NCBI GenBank assembly: GCA_030052745.1 | Contig: JANBVO010000032.1 | Location: 62,001-126,000 of the forward strand | Length of the DNA: 64,000 nucleotides | From: Pleurostoma richardsiae | Taxonomy: Eukaryota > Ascomycota > Sordariomycetes > Calosphaeriales > Pleurostomataceae | Direction: 5' to 3' | Part shown: positions 53,490 to 64,000 of the stretch, one piece after another | Numbering within the stretch: position 1 is the first letter of the stretch | How the letters are laid out: each line of letters begins with the position of its first letter | Notes under the pieces: model-generated | What the model was told of the DNA's origin: nothing | The model's input: the letters and a program-made list of their open reading frames with translations, nothing else | Databases searched by the model: none | Translations under genes and position numbers: made by a program

Positions 53490-54473
53490 ATGTCAACAGC
53501 GCCCGTCGTCTCCTCGACGCGGCGCGGGCTCGCCGGCCTTTGCGCCGCCTGCGCTCGCGAAGCAATCCTCGCCTCGACCACCCTGCGAGCTCCAGCTTCT
53601 CGGATAGCAAGAAGCGCGAGAGAATTCTCGGCGGAGACCCGTCGTAGGACGTTGCCGTCAGAATTCCACTCACATCCCTCAGCGGCGACCCTTGGTACCC
53701 CCCAGCGCCGTTGGATGTCCTCGACACGCCCGGCCCTGCGCTCGTCTGCCGCCGCTCAGACCGCCACCACCGAACCACAGTCCGACGGCGCTTCTGATGG
53801 CGCCCAGTCCACAGCCGGCAAGACGGCAGAACAAGCCGAGATCCGCACCCAAGTTCCCCCCTCGCCGCCGTCCTACTATGCCCTCTTCCCGCAGACCCTC
53901 CCCCAGGGACCTCCACCAGCAGGGCCTTTCCACATCGACACACGCGCCCTCCGCCGCGAGTTCTTGCAGCTGCAGGCGGCTGCGCACCCCGACTTCCACC
54001 ACCAGGCCGCGTCCGCCGCGTCCTCGCCCTCTTTGCCACATTCCGCCGACCCGCGGGCGCAGTACTCGGCGGCGCGGCGCAGGGCGGAGGCGGTGTCGGC
54101 GCACATCAACGCGGCGTACCGCACGCTGTCGTCGCCGCTGCTGCGGGCGCAGCACCTCCTGCAGACGCGGTTCGGGGTGGACCTGGCGGGCGACGAGGCG
54201 GCGGCGGCGGCGCGGCCGGACCCGGACCTGCTGATGGAGGTGCTGGAGACGCGGGAGGCGATCGAGGGCGCGGAGGCGGAGGCGGAGCTGGAGCCGCTGC
54301 GGCGGGAGAACGAGGCGCGGATCAGGGACACGGTGGAGGCGCTGGAGCGGGCGTTCCGGGAAGACGACGTGGAGGCGGCGAAGAGGGAGACGGTGCGGCT
54401 GCGGTACTGGGCCAACATCAAGGAGAGCATCGATAACTGGGAGCCCGGGAAGCCCGTGGTGCTGCAGCACTGA
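53490..54473 (+). CDS. JAC1: Mitochondrial J-type co-chaperone Jac1/HscB
   Basis: Single exon, 327 aa, from the ATG at 53490 (tcacaATG). The first about 120 residues are rich in Arg, Ser, Ala and Thr and low in acidic residues, as in a mitochondrial presequence. The J domain begins near SYYALFP and has HPD at 166-168. The HscB oligomerisation C-domain follows and ends RLRYWANIKESIDNWEPGKPVVLQH (the last blocks of the family). Jac1 brings the scaffold Isu1 with its nascent Fe-S cluster to the Hsp70 Ssq1 in the mitochondrial matrix. The gene is essential in yeast. The very GC-rich second half contains long antisense open frames that are not genes. Confidence 0.93.
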   Translation: MSTAPVVSSTRRGLAGLCAACAREAILASTTLRAPASRIARSAREFSAETRRRTLPSEFHSHPSAATLGTPQRRWMSSTRPALRSSAAAQTATTEPQSDGASDGAQSTAGKTAEQAEIRTQVPPSPPSYYALFPQTLPQGPPPAGPFHIDTRALRREFLQLQAAAHPDFHHQAASAASSPSLPHSADPRAQYSAARRRAEAVSAHINAAYRTLSSPLLRAQHLLQTRFGVDLAGDEAAAAARPDPDLLMEVLETREAIEGAEAEAELEPLRRENEARIRDTVEALERAFREDDVEAAKRETVRLRYWANIKESIDNWEPGKPVVLQH

Positions 54474-56191
54474 GGTGGGAGGACGTACGTACCTGGATTC
54501 TGAGGGACATGGGTAGATAGGCGATAGCGCGCATTCATCGTTCTGTGTAGAGATACTGCTGATATTGCTTGTCAATGCCTCGCGACCGTGCCACCGGGGG
54601 GTGCATCAAGCTATGGCTCAGACACGATGGATGGTCTGTGATAGATCCTCGAGAATCCACAGGATGCTTCGGCAAACAATCAAGGAAATACGGGACAAAT
54701 GAGTCTCTTCGCGAAAATAGCCTTTGGTCTGCTGTTGGCATTGACATCTCGCCGAGGCCACGCAGGCATCTTGCTCGATTCGTCAAATCATGTGTGTCAA
54801 TGGCTGAAAGTGAGATTGGAAAGGAGGGTGAATTAGATGTGCCAAAGTTGAAATCGAGGTAAGGATTCTATAAGTTACAGCAGGCGAGTGAGGAAGGGAG
54901 CCATGGCTGCCGGCCGGAAACCTGAGCTGCCGTCAATCGTACGATTTTGACGTCGGTGGAAAGCTGTGTGTTCGTCCGCCTGCATGACGGCATCCGGGCC
55001 TTCGTGTCTTCTCCTTTCGTTCATTCATCATCCATACTGTATAATCTCTCTCAGAGCCGAGCTTAAAGACCCGGATTCCACCTAAAAGGGCTGCGAGAGT
55101 TCCGTAATGGATCTACTAGACAGGTATCCCAGCCATCGATTCAGATATCGCGAGGTGCAGCCCTGAACGATTCCCCAACACCCATGGTTCCGGACAGCCT
55201 CCGACAAAATAGATTGGCTGTTGATCCAATATACGATCAAAGAACACATGCTATGGGTCGTCTCCCTGGACGGCCATATTCTTCTTAGCTTATGGTTGCA
55301 GTGGCTTGCCCTCCCTGCATACCTAGGTAGACGGATATGTTGGCTCGTATCACAACACAAAACTCCGCAGATCAAGCCGACTGGCCCTATCTGAGATATA
55401 TCCAGCGCCCGTGGCTCTTGGAGAAGGTGTCTTACCTGCCTAGTACATACTTCTTCAGACAAGGGCGGGGAAAGCCCCTGGACCGGCACCGGGCGAAATA
55501 CAGCTCCACACTCCGCCCGGGTAGCCGGCCCCGAGATCCATCAGATACCGGGGCTGGGTCCGGGCGGTGGCCGGTGCCGGGTGTCTTAGAACAGGGCCAG
55601 TACGAAACTGCAGGTTAGGTACCTTACGTATGTACCTACCTACCTAGGTATGCAGATATAGAGTAGACACAAGGCTTGGTCTGCCACGTACGACCATACC
55701 CAGTAGAGAATTCGGGATCCCGTCCGCTCTCCCCTCGACAAGCTGCTGAGGGCCGGATTAGTAGTTGGGTCGGTGACGACCAGCGAATACCCGGTGTTGT
55801 ACGTTTTGCTTTTCCTCTTTTTTGCTCTTAACTCTAGGTAGGCAAGGTAGGCGGTCATCTATCGAACTTTCGACTTTGGTGGTGAGTGGTGAGGCTGTAG
55901 AGCTGCTGGAGAAAGAGGCTAAGTTGGTCTTCTCAGACCGCAGAGGAGGTGCCTGGAAGCTGCAGAACCCCACCTCGACCCCGCCAAACCGCGAGCTTCC
56001 AGAGCTCACCTCACCTTCAACCAACCGCACCTCAAGCTCAACCTAACCCTAACTCCACATCCTCCTCTAACAAACAACTGCAAAGCCTCTTACCAAGGAA
56101 GATATAACTCCCTGACCACTATCTCTTGGGTCATCCGAACGACTGCATCACGCCGGAATAGCACGATCTGCAGCGGCAGACGGCAGCAAAG
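54474..56191. other. Long divergent-free intergenic region, no gene seen
   Basis: About 1.7 kb between the Jac1 gene and the COP9 subunit gene. It includes a run of CCTA repeats ending in CCTAGG at 55634..55648 and a telomere-like cctaaccctaac at 56043..56054 in the leader of the next gene. No coding, tRNA or transposon feature is recognised. Confidence 0.5.
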
Positions 56192-57554
56192 ATGGCCTCG
56201 CCAAAGGTCGCCGAGGCCCTGCAGCAGGTCTCCGCCGCCCCGGACAAGGGTCCGGCCTTCGAGTCGCTGCTTACCAACATCAAGACGCTCTCGTCGCCGG
56301 GCGCTGTCGAGGCCGACCTCAACGCCGTCGTCGACGCCGCCCTCGCCGCCTCCCTCGGCATCGTCGCCACCCGCGGCGTGCTGACCGCCCTCACCTCCGC
56401 GCTCGGCGCCCTCGCCAACGACGACCTGACCGCCGCCGTCGGGACCCGCACCCTCTCCCTCCTGAACGGCAGCCCGCAGTCCTCGTCCAGCTTCCTCGAC
56501 CAGGCCGCCGCGCTGCGCGAGCTGGTGGCCGGCGCCCACGAGGCCAACGAGGACTTCCTGGCCGCGGCGCGTGAGCTGGCCGAGATCCCGCTCGACTCGT
56601 CGCAGCGGCGCGTGGCCGACGCCGAGAAGGCGCGCGTGTGGGTGCGCGTGGTGCGCGACTTCCTCGAGGCCGACGAGCCGGCCTCGGCGGAGACGTACCT
56701 CAACAAGCTCAAGGGCGTCATCTTCGACGTCGACGACGATGCCCTGCGCCTGCACTTCCGCCTGTCGCAGGCCCGCATCAACGACGCCAAGCGCCAGTTC
56801 CTCGCCGCCAGCCAGGCCTACCACGACATCAGCTTCACCGCCGCCATCGCAGAGGAGGAGCGCCTGCACACCCTCGCCATGGCCGTCAAGTGCGCGGTCC
56901 TCGCGCCCGCGGGGCCCAGCCGGAGCAGGGCGCTGGGCAGGCTGTACAAGGACGAGAGGACCGCGGGGCTGGAGGAGTTCGGCATCCTGGAGAAGATGTT
57001 CCTCGACCGGCTGCTGGCGCCCGCCGAGGTGGACCGCTTCGCGCAGGGCCTGGCGCCGCACCAGCTGGCCACCACGGCCGACGGGTCCACGGTGCTGGCC
57101 CGCGCCGTCGTCGAGCACAACTTGCTGGGCGCGAGCCGGCTGTACAGCAACATCGACTTCGACTCGCTGGGCCTGCTGCTGGGGCTGGACGCCGCCAAGG
57201 CCGAGGAGACGACGGCCCGCATGATCGAGCAGGGCCGGCTGGTGGGGCGCATCGACCAGATCGGCCGAGCCATATGGTTCGGCGGCGGCGAGGCGTCCGG
57301 AGAGAAGGGAAGCGGGTGCGCCGAGGCCGTGTTCGCCCGGGAGATGCGCCGGTGGGACGCCAACGTCCAGGGGCTGGCGGAGGAGGTTGAGAATGTGACC
57401 AATGCGCTGCAGCGCGAGATGCCGGTGAGTTTTGCCTTTCCCCTTGTCACCCACGCGTGTACGCCCTGCGTCAAGAGTGGTACGCCGACGACACCGCGCA
57501 CTGACCCGACCACCATCGTTGCAGGACTTCGTCGCTGCGCATTTGATTGTTTGA
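56192..57554 (+). CDS. csn4: COP9 signalosome subunit 4 (PCI domain)
   Basis: Two exons (56192..57424 and 57525..57554) give 420 aa. The tiny last exon codes DFVAAHLIV and stop, and completes the C-terminal helix VTNALQREMPDFVAAHLIV. The N-terminal two thirds are a helical solenoid with the RVWVRVVRDFLEADEPASAE and LHFRLSQARINDAKRQFLAA blocks. The PCI winged helix begins around ARAVVEHNLLGASRLYSNI and continues through ARMIEQGRLVGRIDQIGRAI. The product is a core subunit of the COP9 signalosome, which removes Nedd8 from cullins. The gene is extremely GC-rich in third positions, which creates long antisense frames. Confidence 0.92.
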
Positions 57555-57931
57555 GGAAACGTGGAGACGACAACTGAGGGCCATTGACATGGGAACTTGC
57601 AAGGCGACTAGGCGTTCAGGGCATATGAGGAAGGACTGTTTGATGCGGAGTGCAAGATGTATTAGATTTGCACCCTATTATGACGGCACCTTACCGACAC
57701 CGATAGAGGATTCTTCATCCAGAAATGACTCCGGCCATTTTTATCCATCTGGGCTATCGAACAACCGTGGCCGTCCCTCCGTAATCCCAGTATCAAATGC
57801 CCAAAACCAAGTCCCTTGTATCGCCGATTAGCCCAACGCCATGCCAAATAGAAAGCTCCGCAGCCAGTTCATGCTGAGCCCAGCAAGCAGCACCGTCATG
57901 TCCTGTCTGACCATAACGCAAAACCCCCCCT
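57555..57931. other. Convergent region with a CTGACCATAACGCA copy
   Basis: 377 bp between two stop codons. Contains CTGACCATAACGCA at 57907..57920, identical to 51878..51891. No gene seen. Confidence 0.5.
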
Positions 57932-59223
57932 TCAGTCTAGGTCCTTCCACCTCACAACGATATACCCGTGCTCCAAGAGCGCATCGTCCCCATCCTCCTC
58001 CACGAACATCTTGTCGTCATCCCTAAACAACTTCCGCCGCTTCGCCCGCTTCCCACCGTCACCCTCTCCTTCCCTTGTCTGCTGTTGTAGCCGGCCTGGC
58101 GGCATCGAGATGTTGACGAGCGCGGCGGCGAGCTTCTCGCCAAGGAGGTCGTACCCGGCCGCAGTGGGGTGGAGCAGGAGCTGGTGACGCGCCGAGGCCG
58201 AGTCTCCGGACCAGTAGCGGCGACGCTCGGTATCGCTCATGCTGGCATAGGGGAGCGCGGTGCTAATGTCGAAAACGTGGCTGTTGTTTGAAGATGGTCA
58301 GTACCGTGGCTTCTAGCGGCCGAGTATCGCAGCAGCGGAGGGTGGGAAAGTTGACTGAAGAGAAATAGCAAGCAAGGAGGAGGAAATGATAACGCGGGAA
58401 GAGAGGTGACCTACAAGTTCTTCGCCTGATGTCCCTTGATCATCTCGTTCAGCTTTGCCCTCCTGCTCCGGACCCTCTCCCTCTCCTTCTCCGCCGCTCC
58501 GCCCTTCCCTCCCCGCCCAGCCGCCGGCGATGTTCCCGCCTCCGGTACCGTCACCGCCAGCACCTTACCTCCCCGCGACAGCGGCACTGCCCAGACCGCC
58601 TTCAGCGCCTCAAACACTTGCTCGACAGGAGGCCCACGCGGCGCCAGCAGGTCGTTCGTCCCGCCCAGAACGACCGTCCAGTCGAAGGGGCACTTCGTCG
58701 ATCCCGCCGTCGCCGGCGTCGTAAGCGCCGCGAAGTGTGACTCCATCCGGGCGCGAAACTTGCTCTCCCTGCCGCCGGGCATCGACACGGCGTGGTCGCC
58801 CGGCAGCCCGTCGAGCGTGGTCTCGATGCGCAGGTTGGGAAATGCCCGCTGCAGGCGGGCGCTGAGGGCCTCAGCGTACGGCCTGTACGACTGCGCGGAC
58901 GGCGAGCCGGCCCTGGAGCCGCCGCCGTTGCTCCTGCTGTTTCCATTGCCCTCGTTGTGGCTCCCGAAGGGGCACCAGCCTGCGGTCAGGGAGTCGCCGA
59001 AGCAGAGGACGCGGAGTGTGCGCTTCTGGGGCCAGGGAGCTGGCGGCGACGGCGTCGCGGCCGGTACAGCTTCTGCCGGTGGAGGTGACATCTCCGTCGC
59101 GGGGGCGATGATCGGAGAGTCGAGCTTCTCGCTGGTCGAGAGGTCCGCAGGTGGCTGGGATGACAGCCAAGTAGGGCCGCTGAGGGATTGGAAGAGCGAG
59201 GAGAGGGGTTTCGGCGGGTTCAT
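57932..59223 (-). CDS. SGNH/GDSL hydrolase family protein
   Basis: Two exons (59223..58415 and 58280..57932) give 385 aa. After a 65-residue low-complexity N-terminus, block I is LRVLCFGDSLTAGW with Ser78, block II is GLPGDHA, and block III is VVLGGTNDLL with the oxyanion Asn near 200. The second exon supplies block V with His in LLLHPTAAGYDLLGEKLA. The Asp that normally sits three residues before this His (D-x-x-H) is a Leu here, so the triad may use another acid or a Ser-His dyad. A charged basic stretch (GKRAKRRKLFRDDDK) precedes the C-terminus. No signal peptide is visible, so an intracellular esterase is expected. Confidence 0.86.
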
Positions 59224-60107
59224 CGGCCTTCTTTCGGGCTGCAGAGGGGATCGGGATAGTTGGGGGTGGGTATCTGACAGACTCGACGTGTGGCTGCTTC
59301 GGTCTCTTGGTGCTTCTTCTGCGGTGTGTGTGCGTTGCCACGGATGCTATAGGTGATGCGTGCTGCGTGCTGCGTGCTGCGTCCGAGTGACGACGGGTGG
59401 GTGAGAGTGACGTTGGTCAGCGGACGACGAGGCAGCAGGCGAATTCCGAGAGCTCTTGATAAGATAAGCAGGAAGGCGGGGCGTTGGGGTGCTGATAGCG
59501 AAATGGCGGCGACTCCCCGCATGACGCTAACGGCCCCTTTGTTATTATGAAAACCCTCGTGTCTGCCCTTGCACAAGGTGCCTTTACCCATCTTATGCAC
59601 GATCCCTCCCTAGAGACATAACGGCAGACCGTTTCCATCAAGAGGACTTCCTTTCTTAAGGGTTAGATAGATACGTCTCAGCAGCCTCAAGCGACATGGT
59701 ATAGTGAATGTATACTATGAGATTTGCAGCAACACGGCCTAAGGCTCCAGTTGAAGTAGGTGGGCATCATCACTAAGGTACGTGGCTAGACGACACCGCA
59801 ACTCACTGCGAGTTCCATGCATGCTGTATTATTGGGGCTTCCTCGTATATATATATGCCCTCATGAGCCCCAGCGACAGGCTATGCATCATAGACGCTGC
59901 ATGTCTCTTTCAGTCTGACATGTCTATTCTTGAGATAATAACTGCCCAGCTATCTCCATCAATCCCTCCATATCCTGTCAAGTCAGCATGACCATTTGTC
60001 TCCCTCTCAGAGGGTACGGCGTGAGGATTGAGTATGAAAATACTCTCCTTTCGAGCCTAGATGCGTGCGCCCACGTCCGTCTCTGCGTGAGGACGGATAG
60101 ACCTCCA
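59224..60107. other. Intergenic region, no gene seen
   Basis: Promoter of the SGNH hydrolase gene on the left and 3' flank of the F-box gene on the right. A short TA run lies at about 59848..59856. Confidence 0.5.
59361..59381 (+). repeat. TGCTGCG tandem repeat, 3 copies
   Basis: Three perfect copies of the 7-mer in the promoter region of the SGNH hydrolase gene. A simple repeat without evident function. Confidence 0.8.
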
Positions 60108-63100
60108 TCAGGAAAGCGTCACCTTCATCCATCTGCCCCTCTCAGTGTGCCACCATCGCTCCTTGTCCTTCTTGTCAAGCACCTGGCCAGCATACGTATT
60201 CCATCGGCCCGTACACCCCTCCCTAGCCTTGACGGGATCCTTCTCTTTGCTCTTGGACGATGCCTTCCCCTCTCTGCCGCTCCGCTGCTGCGGCTGGTAC
60301 AGCTCCTCCCCGCCGTCCCCCAGCAGATCGTCAATGCCCACCAGGCCTCCTCGCTCGTCGACTGCGCCGGCGTCCGGCAGGAGATGATATGTGATCTTAC
60401 TCTCCACATTCCCCATGAAGCCGGCGATGCCGTACTTCTCAATGGGCTCGCCCCGCTCGTCCACTACGTTGACCTGGAACCGCGGGAGCCGCCGCGCGGC
60501 CTCTAGCCTGTCCTGGGCGGCTAGGCGCGCCCAGTGAAGGTCGCTCGCGTCGCGCAGCGTGAATAGATCAATCTTCTCGTCCTGGCCGAATGTCGTGCTT
60601 ATAGGGCTGCTTAGACTGGTCGCAGTGGCGGTGCTGCCTCTGTGAGAGTGGCCGAAGGATTTGCCCGAGACTGAGCTGTTCGAGTGCGCATGCCCTGCCG
60701 AAGTATGCGGGCGACCAGGGGTTGTACTCGCATGGTGCAGCTGCCCGCCCTTGTATCGGTCGCCCGGTAGGTCAACTCGCTCGCGGGGCCGGCACAGCGA
60801 CTGAAACGTCCCCTCTGGATCATTCGGGGTGCGAAGAGCCCGCAGGGATGGGAATCCGTTCGCTGCGATGCTGCGAGCCAGGATGTTGTCGGCCGGTGAC
60901 GCTACGCCAGAGGCCGTGTCGTCGAGGATGTCCCAGTGCAACTTCTGCAGGGAGCCCGATGCGAGGTACGGCATCAGCCAGATGAAGGTATCATCCGGCA
61001 GTATAGGAGCAAAGGACTGGACCAGTGAGAAGGTTGTCAAATTTGGTAAGTTGGAGAAGATCCGTGCAAGAGCAGGCAAGGAGTCGAGGTTTGCGTGGAT
61101 AAGCGTGAGAGTCTGCATGGACTGAGCAGGGGAATGGGTGGCCAGAGATGACAAACCCGAAGACGACACTCCTGCACAGTTGGCTATGGAAAGCTTCTTC
61201 AGGGGTGGAAGGTAAAGCAGGCTGCTGTCGTCGAAGGAGTTGACAGGGAGATGCGAAAGGTAGAGCGTCTGCAATGAGGGCAGGCGGGACAGTGCAGTGG
61301 GGAGCAGGGAAGCAGGCGACAGTGTTGCTCCAGGGAGGCAGTGGATGGTTAAACTGGACAGGTAGTTCCAGTTGGCATGGTGGTCCAGGAAGCTGTCGCT
61401 CTGGTGAGGATGCAGATCCCGGGGAATCATGACATTGTTCGTTGGCGCAGCCGCCATTCCAGCTTGGCTTCCCGAGCTCGACCCTACACGGTGTTGCCGC
61501 TGAATCGGTGAAGCGTCGAGGATCCAAGTCATGTCCTTCAGCCGCTGACGGGTAGAGAGGGCATGGAACAGCCTGCTGAATGTATGCCCATAATTTGGGT
61601 GAGGCCCCGTCAACCTCTCGAGGTTGGGGCATGACATGACCACTGTAGCAACGAGATCCTGGTATTCCTCCATCGAGACTCCAGCCACAGGCACAGCAGG
61701 CACTTTCAGTGAGTGGGGGATCGCCGCCAATGTCGGATTTCCTCTCAATGTCCTCCTCAGCAATACCAGCCTCGTTGCCGAAACTGCTTTGTACTTCTTT
61801 CTCTGATGTGCCGAATCCGGGCCCACAATCTGTATATCCTCGTATAGCGCGGTGCGCGCGAACTTCAGCCACTTCCTGCAGCTCATTCCAACGGAGCAGG
61901 TATCTCGCATCCAGCACGTTGCACAGCTTTTACTTCCTTTCTCGAGGTGGAGCTTCTTAAGCTCCTCGAGGATGAGCTCCAACACCTCCCCTGGGAGTTG
62001 GGAGAACAGCTCGTTGGGGCCTGCCTTCTTTCTGTGCGTCTTCAAAGGAGCCGGTCGCTGCCATGCGTAGCTCCGAGGCCTCGAGTGCGGAGACGGCGGT
62101 TGGCCGTGGAAGGATGACATGGCCGACTCGAACGAGGTCTCGCTGCTCCAACTGGAGGATCGCATCCGGGACTGGGAATCGAATGACTGGAAGCTCTCGC
62201 GGCTCACAATCGTGCTGCCCGTGACGGATGAGGCAGAGGAGAAGTTGCTGCTGTTCGACAGTCGTCGAGGACGAGCGTACATCCCCGGCCGCGACAGGGG
62301 AGGGGTGGATTCAGGAAACACGTCAGCACCGACTAATGAATCACCAACCTGTGAACGGGGGATATCGTGCAGTGAATGGTGAGCAATCGCATGTGGTGGC
62401 ATCTTCCCCTTCACAAGAGCAACTGGCGCGTCCATCTTCGGCCTGTCCATAGGATAATATCTGGCTTGTTCAAATTGAGACGAGTTGAAAACAGACGGGA
62501 GAGAAATCTCACCCTCCCACGAGGAGATTGGCGACGCGGGTAAGACGGTCGGCGCAGCAGTTGATGCTCGATTTGGGCAGAGAGCAGGTGCTGGTGGCAG
62601 GGCAGTATGAGTCGACATAGGATGCCTACCAAATGCAGGAGGAGGCTTCAATAAACTGTGCTTTGTGTCATCGTAACCGTAGCTGAAGGAGTCAACAAGT
62701 AGCGAGGCTGAGGCAGAATGGTATCGCTGATGACGACCCAGGGGAGGAGGTCTGCCGCTCAAATCGAAACTCGGGCTAATAGTTGACGGGCTAATACGTC
62801 AGCCGAGAGAATTTCCAAATCAGAATGAACGATCTTCCGCCCTCACAGGGATGGAGTGTGAGACAAAGCGAAGAGCCAGAAAAGGGCATCAAAGAAAATG
62901 TCCTGCGAAGGTGAAAAGGAGGGAATTGTGGGTGGTCATTTCGTTAAATGGGTCCTGATGTTCGGACCGCCAGAACAAGGCCGCGTTTCTGTAGCATCGC
63001 TCTTATCCATGGATGGATGGATGGGCTGGCTGCATGGCGGGAGCTTTGATGTCACCAGCGATAACGCCTTGCCCGGTCGGTTGGTTGGCTTCGCGAGCCT

Positions 63101-63961
63101 CCATGGTAAAACGTGCCGGCTCTGCCTCGCGGCCGACGAGATGGCTGCTGGCGCCGCCACTAGGCCGGCGCCTGGCGGTTTGCTGGCGACATAGGGCTGC
63201 GCAGGCGCCCCCATCCCTCTCGGGTCCTAAACTGCAAAGGGTGATGCGCCACGCCAGCTGTGGAGATTGCGTTTTCCTGTCTGGGCGCTTTCAGCGCTCC
63301 CTGGACTCGCATAAATCGATGCCATTTTGACTCCCAATCGCGGGAAGCCCGCAGATGTCAATAGACACACGGGAACGTCGGCAATAGCGCACAGCACAGA
63401 GAGACATGCAGAAGCCGGATGGCACCGATATTGTGTCTAGAATAGAAAAGGGTGGCTGACGTGAATCCAACAGGCTCGAAGGAACAGGCAGGCAGCGTGG
63501 ACAGGTGTGAGGCGTCGGATGCGTGTGTTGCATGTGTCGCCCAAGTGCTGAGAAAACGGGAGGAGGCTGAGTCGGAGCTGGAGCTGATCCTAGCAGCCAG
63601 CAAGGACGGTAATAACCTCCGATCCTCCTTGCCTGGTCTGCATATTTACCGACCCAACAGGCAGTCACAAGTGCGGGATGCAATGGGGCGGGCAGATTGT
63701 GGGGTTTGACGAAGGAAGCTGGGAGACTCACGAGGTTGCTATTAGTGGCATTGACGTGCGGTTATTCATACGGCTGCCATTGTCAAGGGAGGTCCTCCGC
63801 GAGGCCACTGGATTCTCGGCTTTGAAGTAGGCGAGAAAGACGTTCCTCGCGGCCTCAGCCCGCTCTTCGTCGAGGGCGGAGAGAGAGTTTCGTCCTCGGC
63901 TCCTGCTTCTGTTGTGGATAGACAATGGGGGCCGAGAGTCCTTGGACTTTTTGTTAAACAT
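60108..63961 (-). CDS. F-box / leucine-rich-repeat protein
   Basis: The main exon (62775..60108) has no in-frame ATG at its upstream end, yet its first codons (SFDLSGRPPPLGRHQRYHS) look coding. An exon at 63961..63732, coding MFNKKSKDSRPP to MPLIAT, ends at a gtgagt donor in phase 2, which matches the acceptor at 62776 (phase check passes; 965 aa in total). The resulting 956-nt intron is long for this genome. Low-complexity Ser/Pro-rich residues fill the N-terminus. The F-box-like segment is NELFSQLPGEVLELILEELKKLH, followed by cysteines and then leucine-rich repeats (YLSSLTIHCLPG, LQTLYLSHLPVN, LKKLSIANCAGVSSSGL). It likely presents substrates to an SCF ubiquitin ligase. If the join is wrong, the protein starts at the ATG at 62618 (836 aa). 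Confidence 0.8.
62776..63731 (-). other. Probable 956-nt intron of the F-box gene
   Basis: Bounded by gtgagt and tattag. A branch-point-like ctgac lies about 25 nt before the acceptor. A second acceptor 15 nt upstream (exon start 62790) keeps the same phase. It contains an (ATGG)4 run at 63009..63024. Open stretches inside it have no family motifs. Confidence 0.5.
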
Positions 63962-64000
63962 CTGGACGAAGCTGGTTATGAAGCCAGCAAATCAGCGCAG

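Noticed and set aside
53679-54575. Antisense and alternate-frame reading of the Jac1 gene
   Set aside because: Arg- and Leu-rich low complexity; the J domain and HscB end in the sense frame explain the region.
56090-57454. Antisense open frame of 454 codons over the COP9 subunit gene
   Set aside because: It results from the very GC-rich coding strand, has low-complexity composition (many Gly, Arg, Val, Leu) and no family motif; the sense protein is a clear CSN4.
58436-59356. Antisense open frame of 306 codons over the SGNH gene
   Set aside because: No motifs; the sense frame has GDSL and GGTND blocks.
63291-63731. Open stretch of 146 codons within the proposed F-box intron
   Set aside because: No start context or family motif; the segment is better explained as intron sequence.

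Overview
The window is nuclear DNA of a filamentous ascomycete (Pezizomycotina, most likely a Sordariomycete; the species cannot be named from the sequence alone). The evidence is many short GT-AG introns of about 50-70 nt with ctaac/ctgac branch points, two Zn2Cys6 transcription factors, fungal MFS subfamilies, GH7 and GH10 plant-cell-wall enzymes, a fungal peroxygenase and fungal-type gene spacing. I find 27 protein genes plus the 3' tip of one more. I see no rRNA, tRNA, CRISPR array or recognisable transposon. Exon models were built by hand from reading frame, splice signals and family motifs. Every multi-exon model listed keeps frame and has a total length divisible by three.

Left part (about 0-21 kb) is an accessory catabolic/transport region. 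In order it holds a Zn2Cys6 regulator, a sugar-type MFS transporter, a cytosolic BNR/Asp-box beta-propeller protein, a flavocytochrome-b2-type L-2-hydroxyacid dehydrogenase divergent from an NAD-dependent D-2-hydroxyacid (D-mandelate-type) dehydrogenase, an allantoate-type (ACS) MFS transporter, an amidase divergent from a second ACS-type MFS transporter, a SAM methyltransferase and a DHA1 drug-type MFS transporter. An amidase, dehydrogenases for both enantiomers of a 2-hydroxyacid and two organic-anion carriers together resemble in layout the bacterial mandelamide/mandelate route. This is an inference, but a testable one.

Middle part (about 21-45 kb) is rich in secreted and oxidative enzymes. 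It holds a second Zn2Cys6 regulator whose zinc cluster sits on a short 5' exon, a GH10 xylanase, a GT32 glycosyltransferase, a DHA1 MFS transporter divergent from a zinc alcohol dehydrogenase, a short-type unspecific peroxygenase, a GH7 endoglucanase, two convergent type-B carboxylesterases and a cytochrome P450.

From 45 to 53 kb lies a hydantoinase-A/DUF917 fusion divergent from an NCS1 permease across a promoter with three GATAAG cores, which suggests nitrogen-regulated use of a cyclic amide or nucleobase-like compound. It is followed by an SDR protein that lacks the YxxxK catalytic pair.

From about 53 kb the content changes to conserved core genes with strongly GC-biased coding: mitochondrial J-protein Jac1/HscB, COP9 signalosome subunit 4, an SGNH/GDSL hydrolase and a large F-box/LRR protein that probably has a distant first exon at the right edge.
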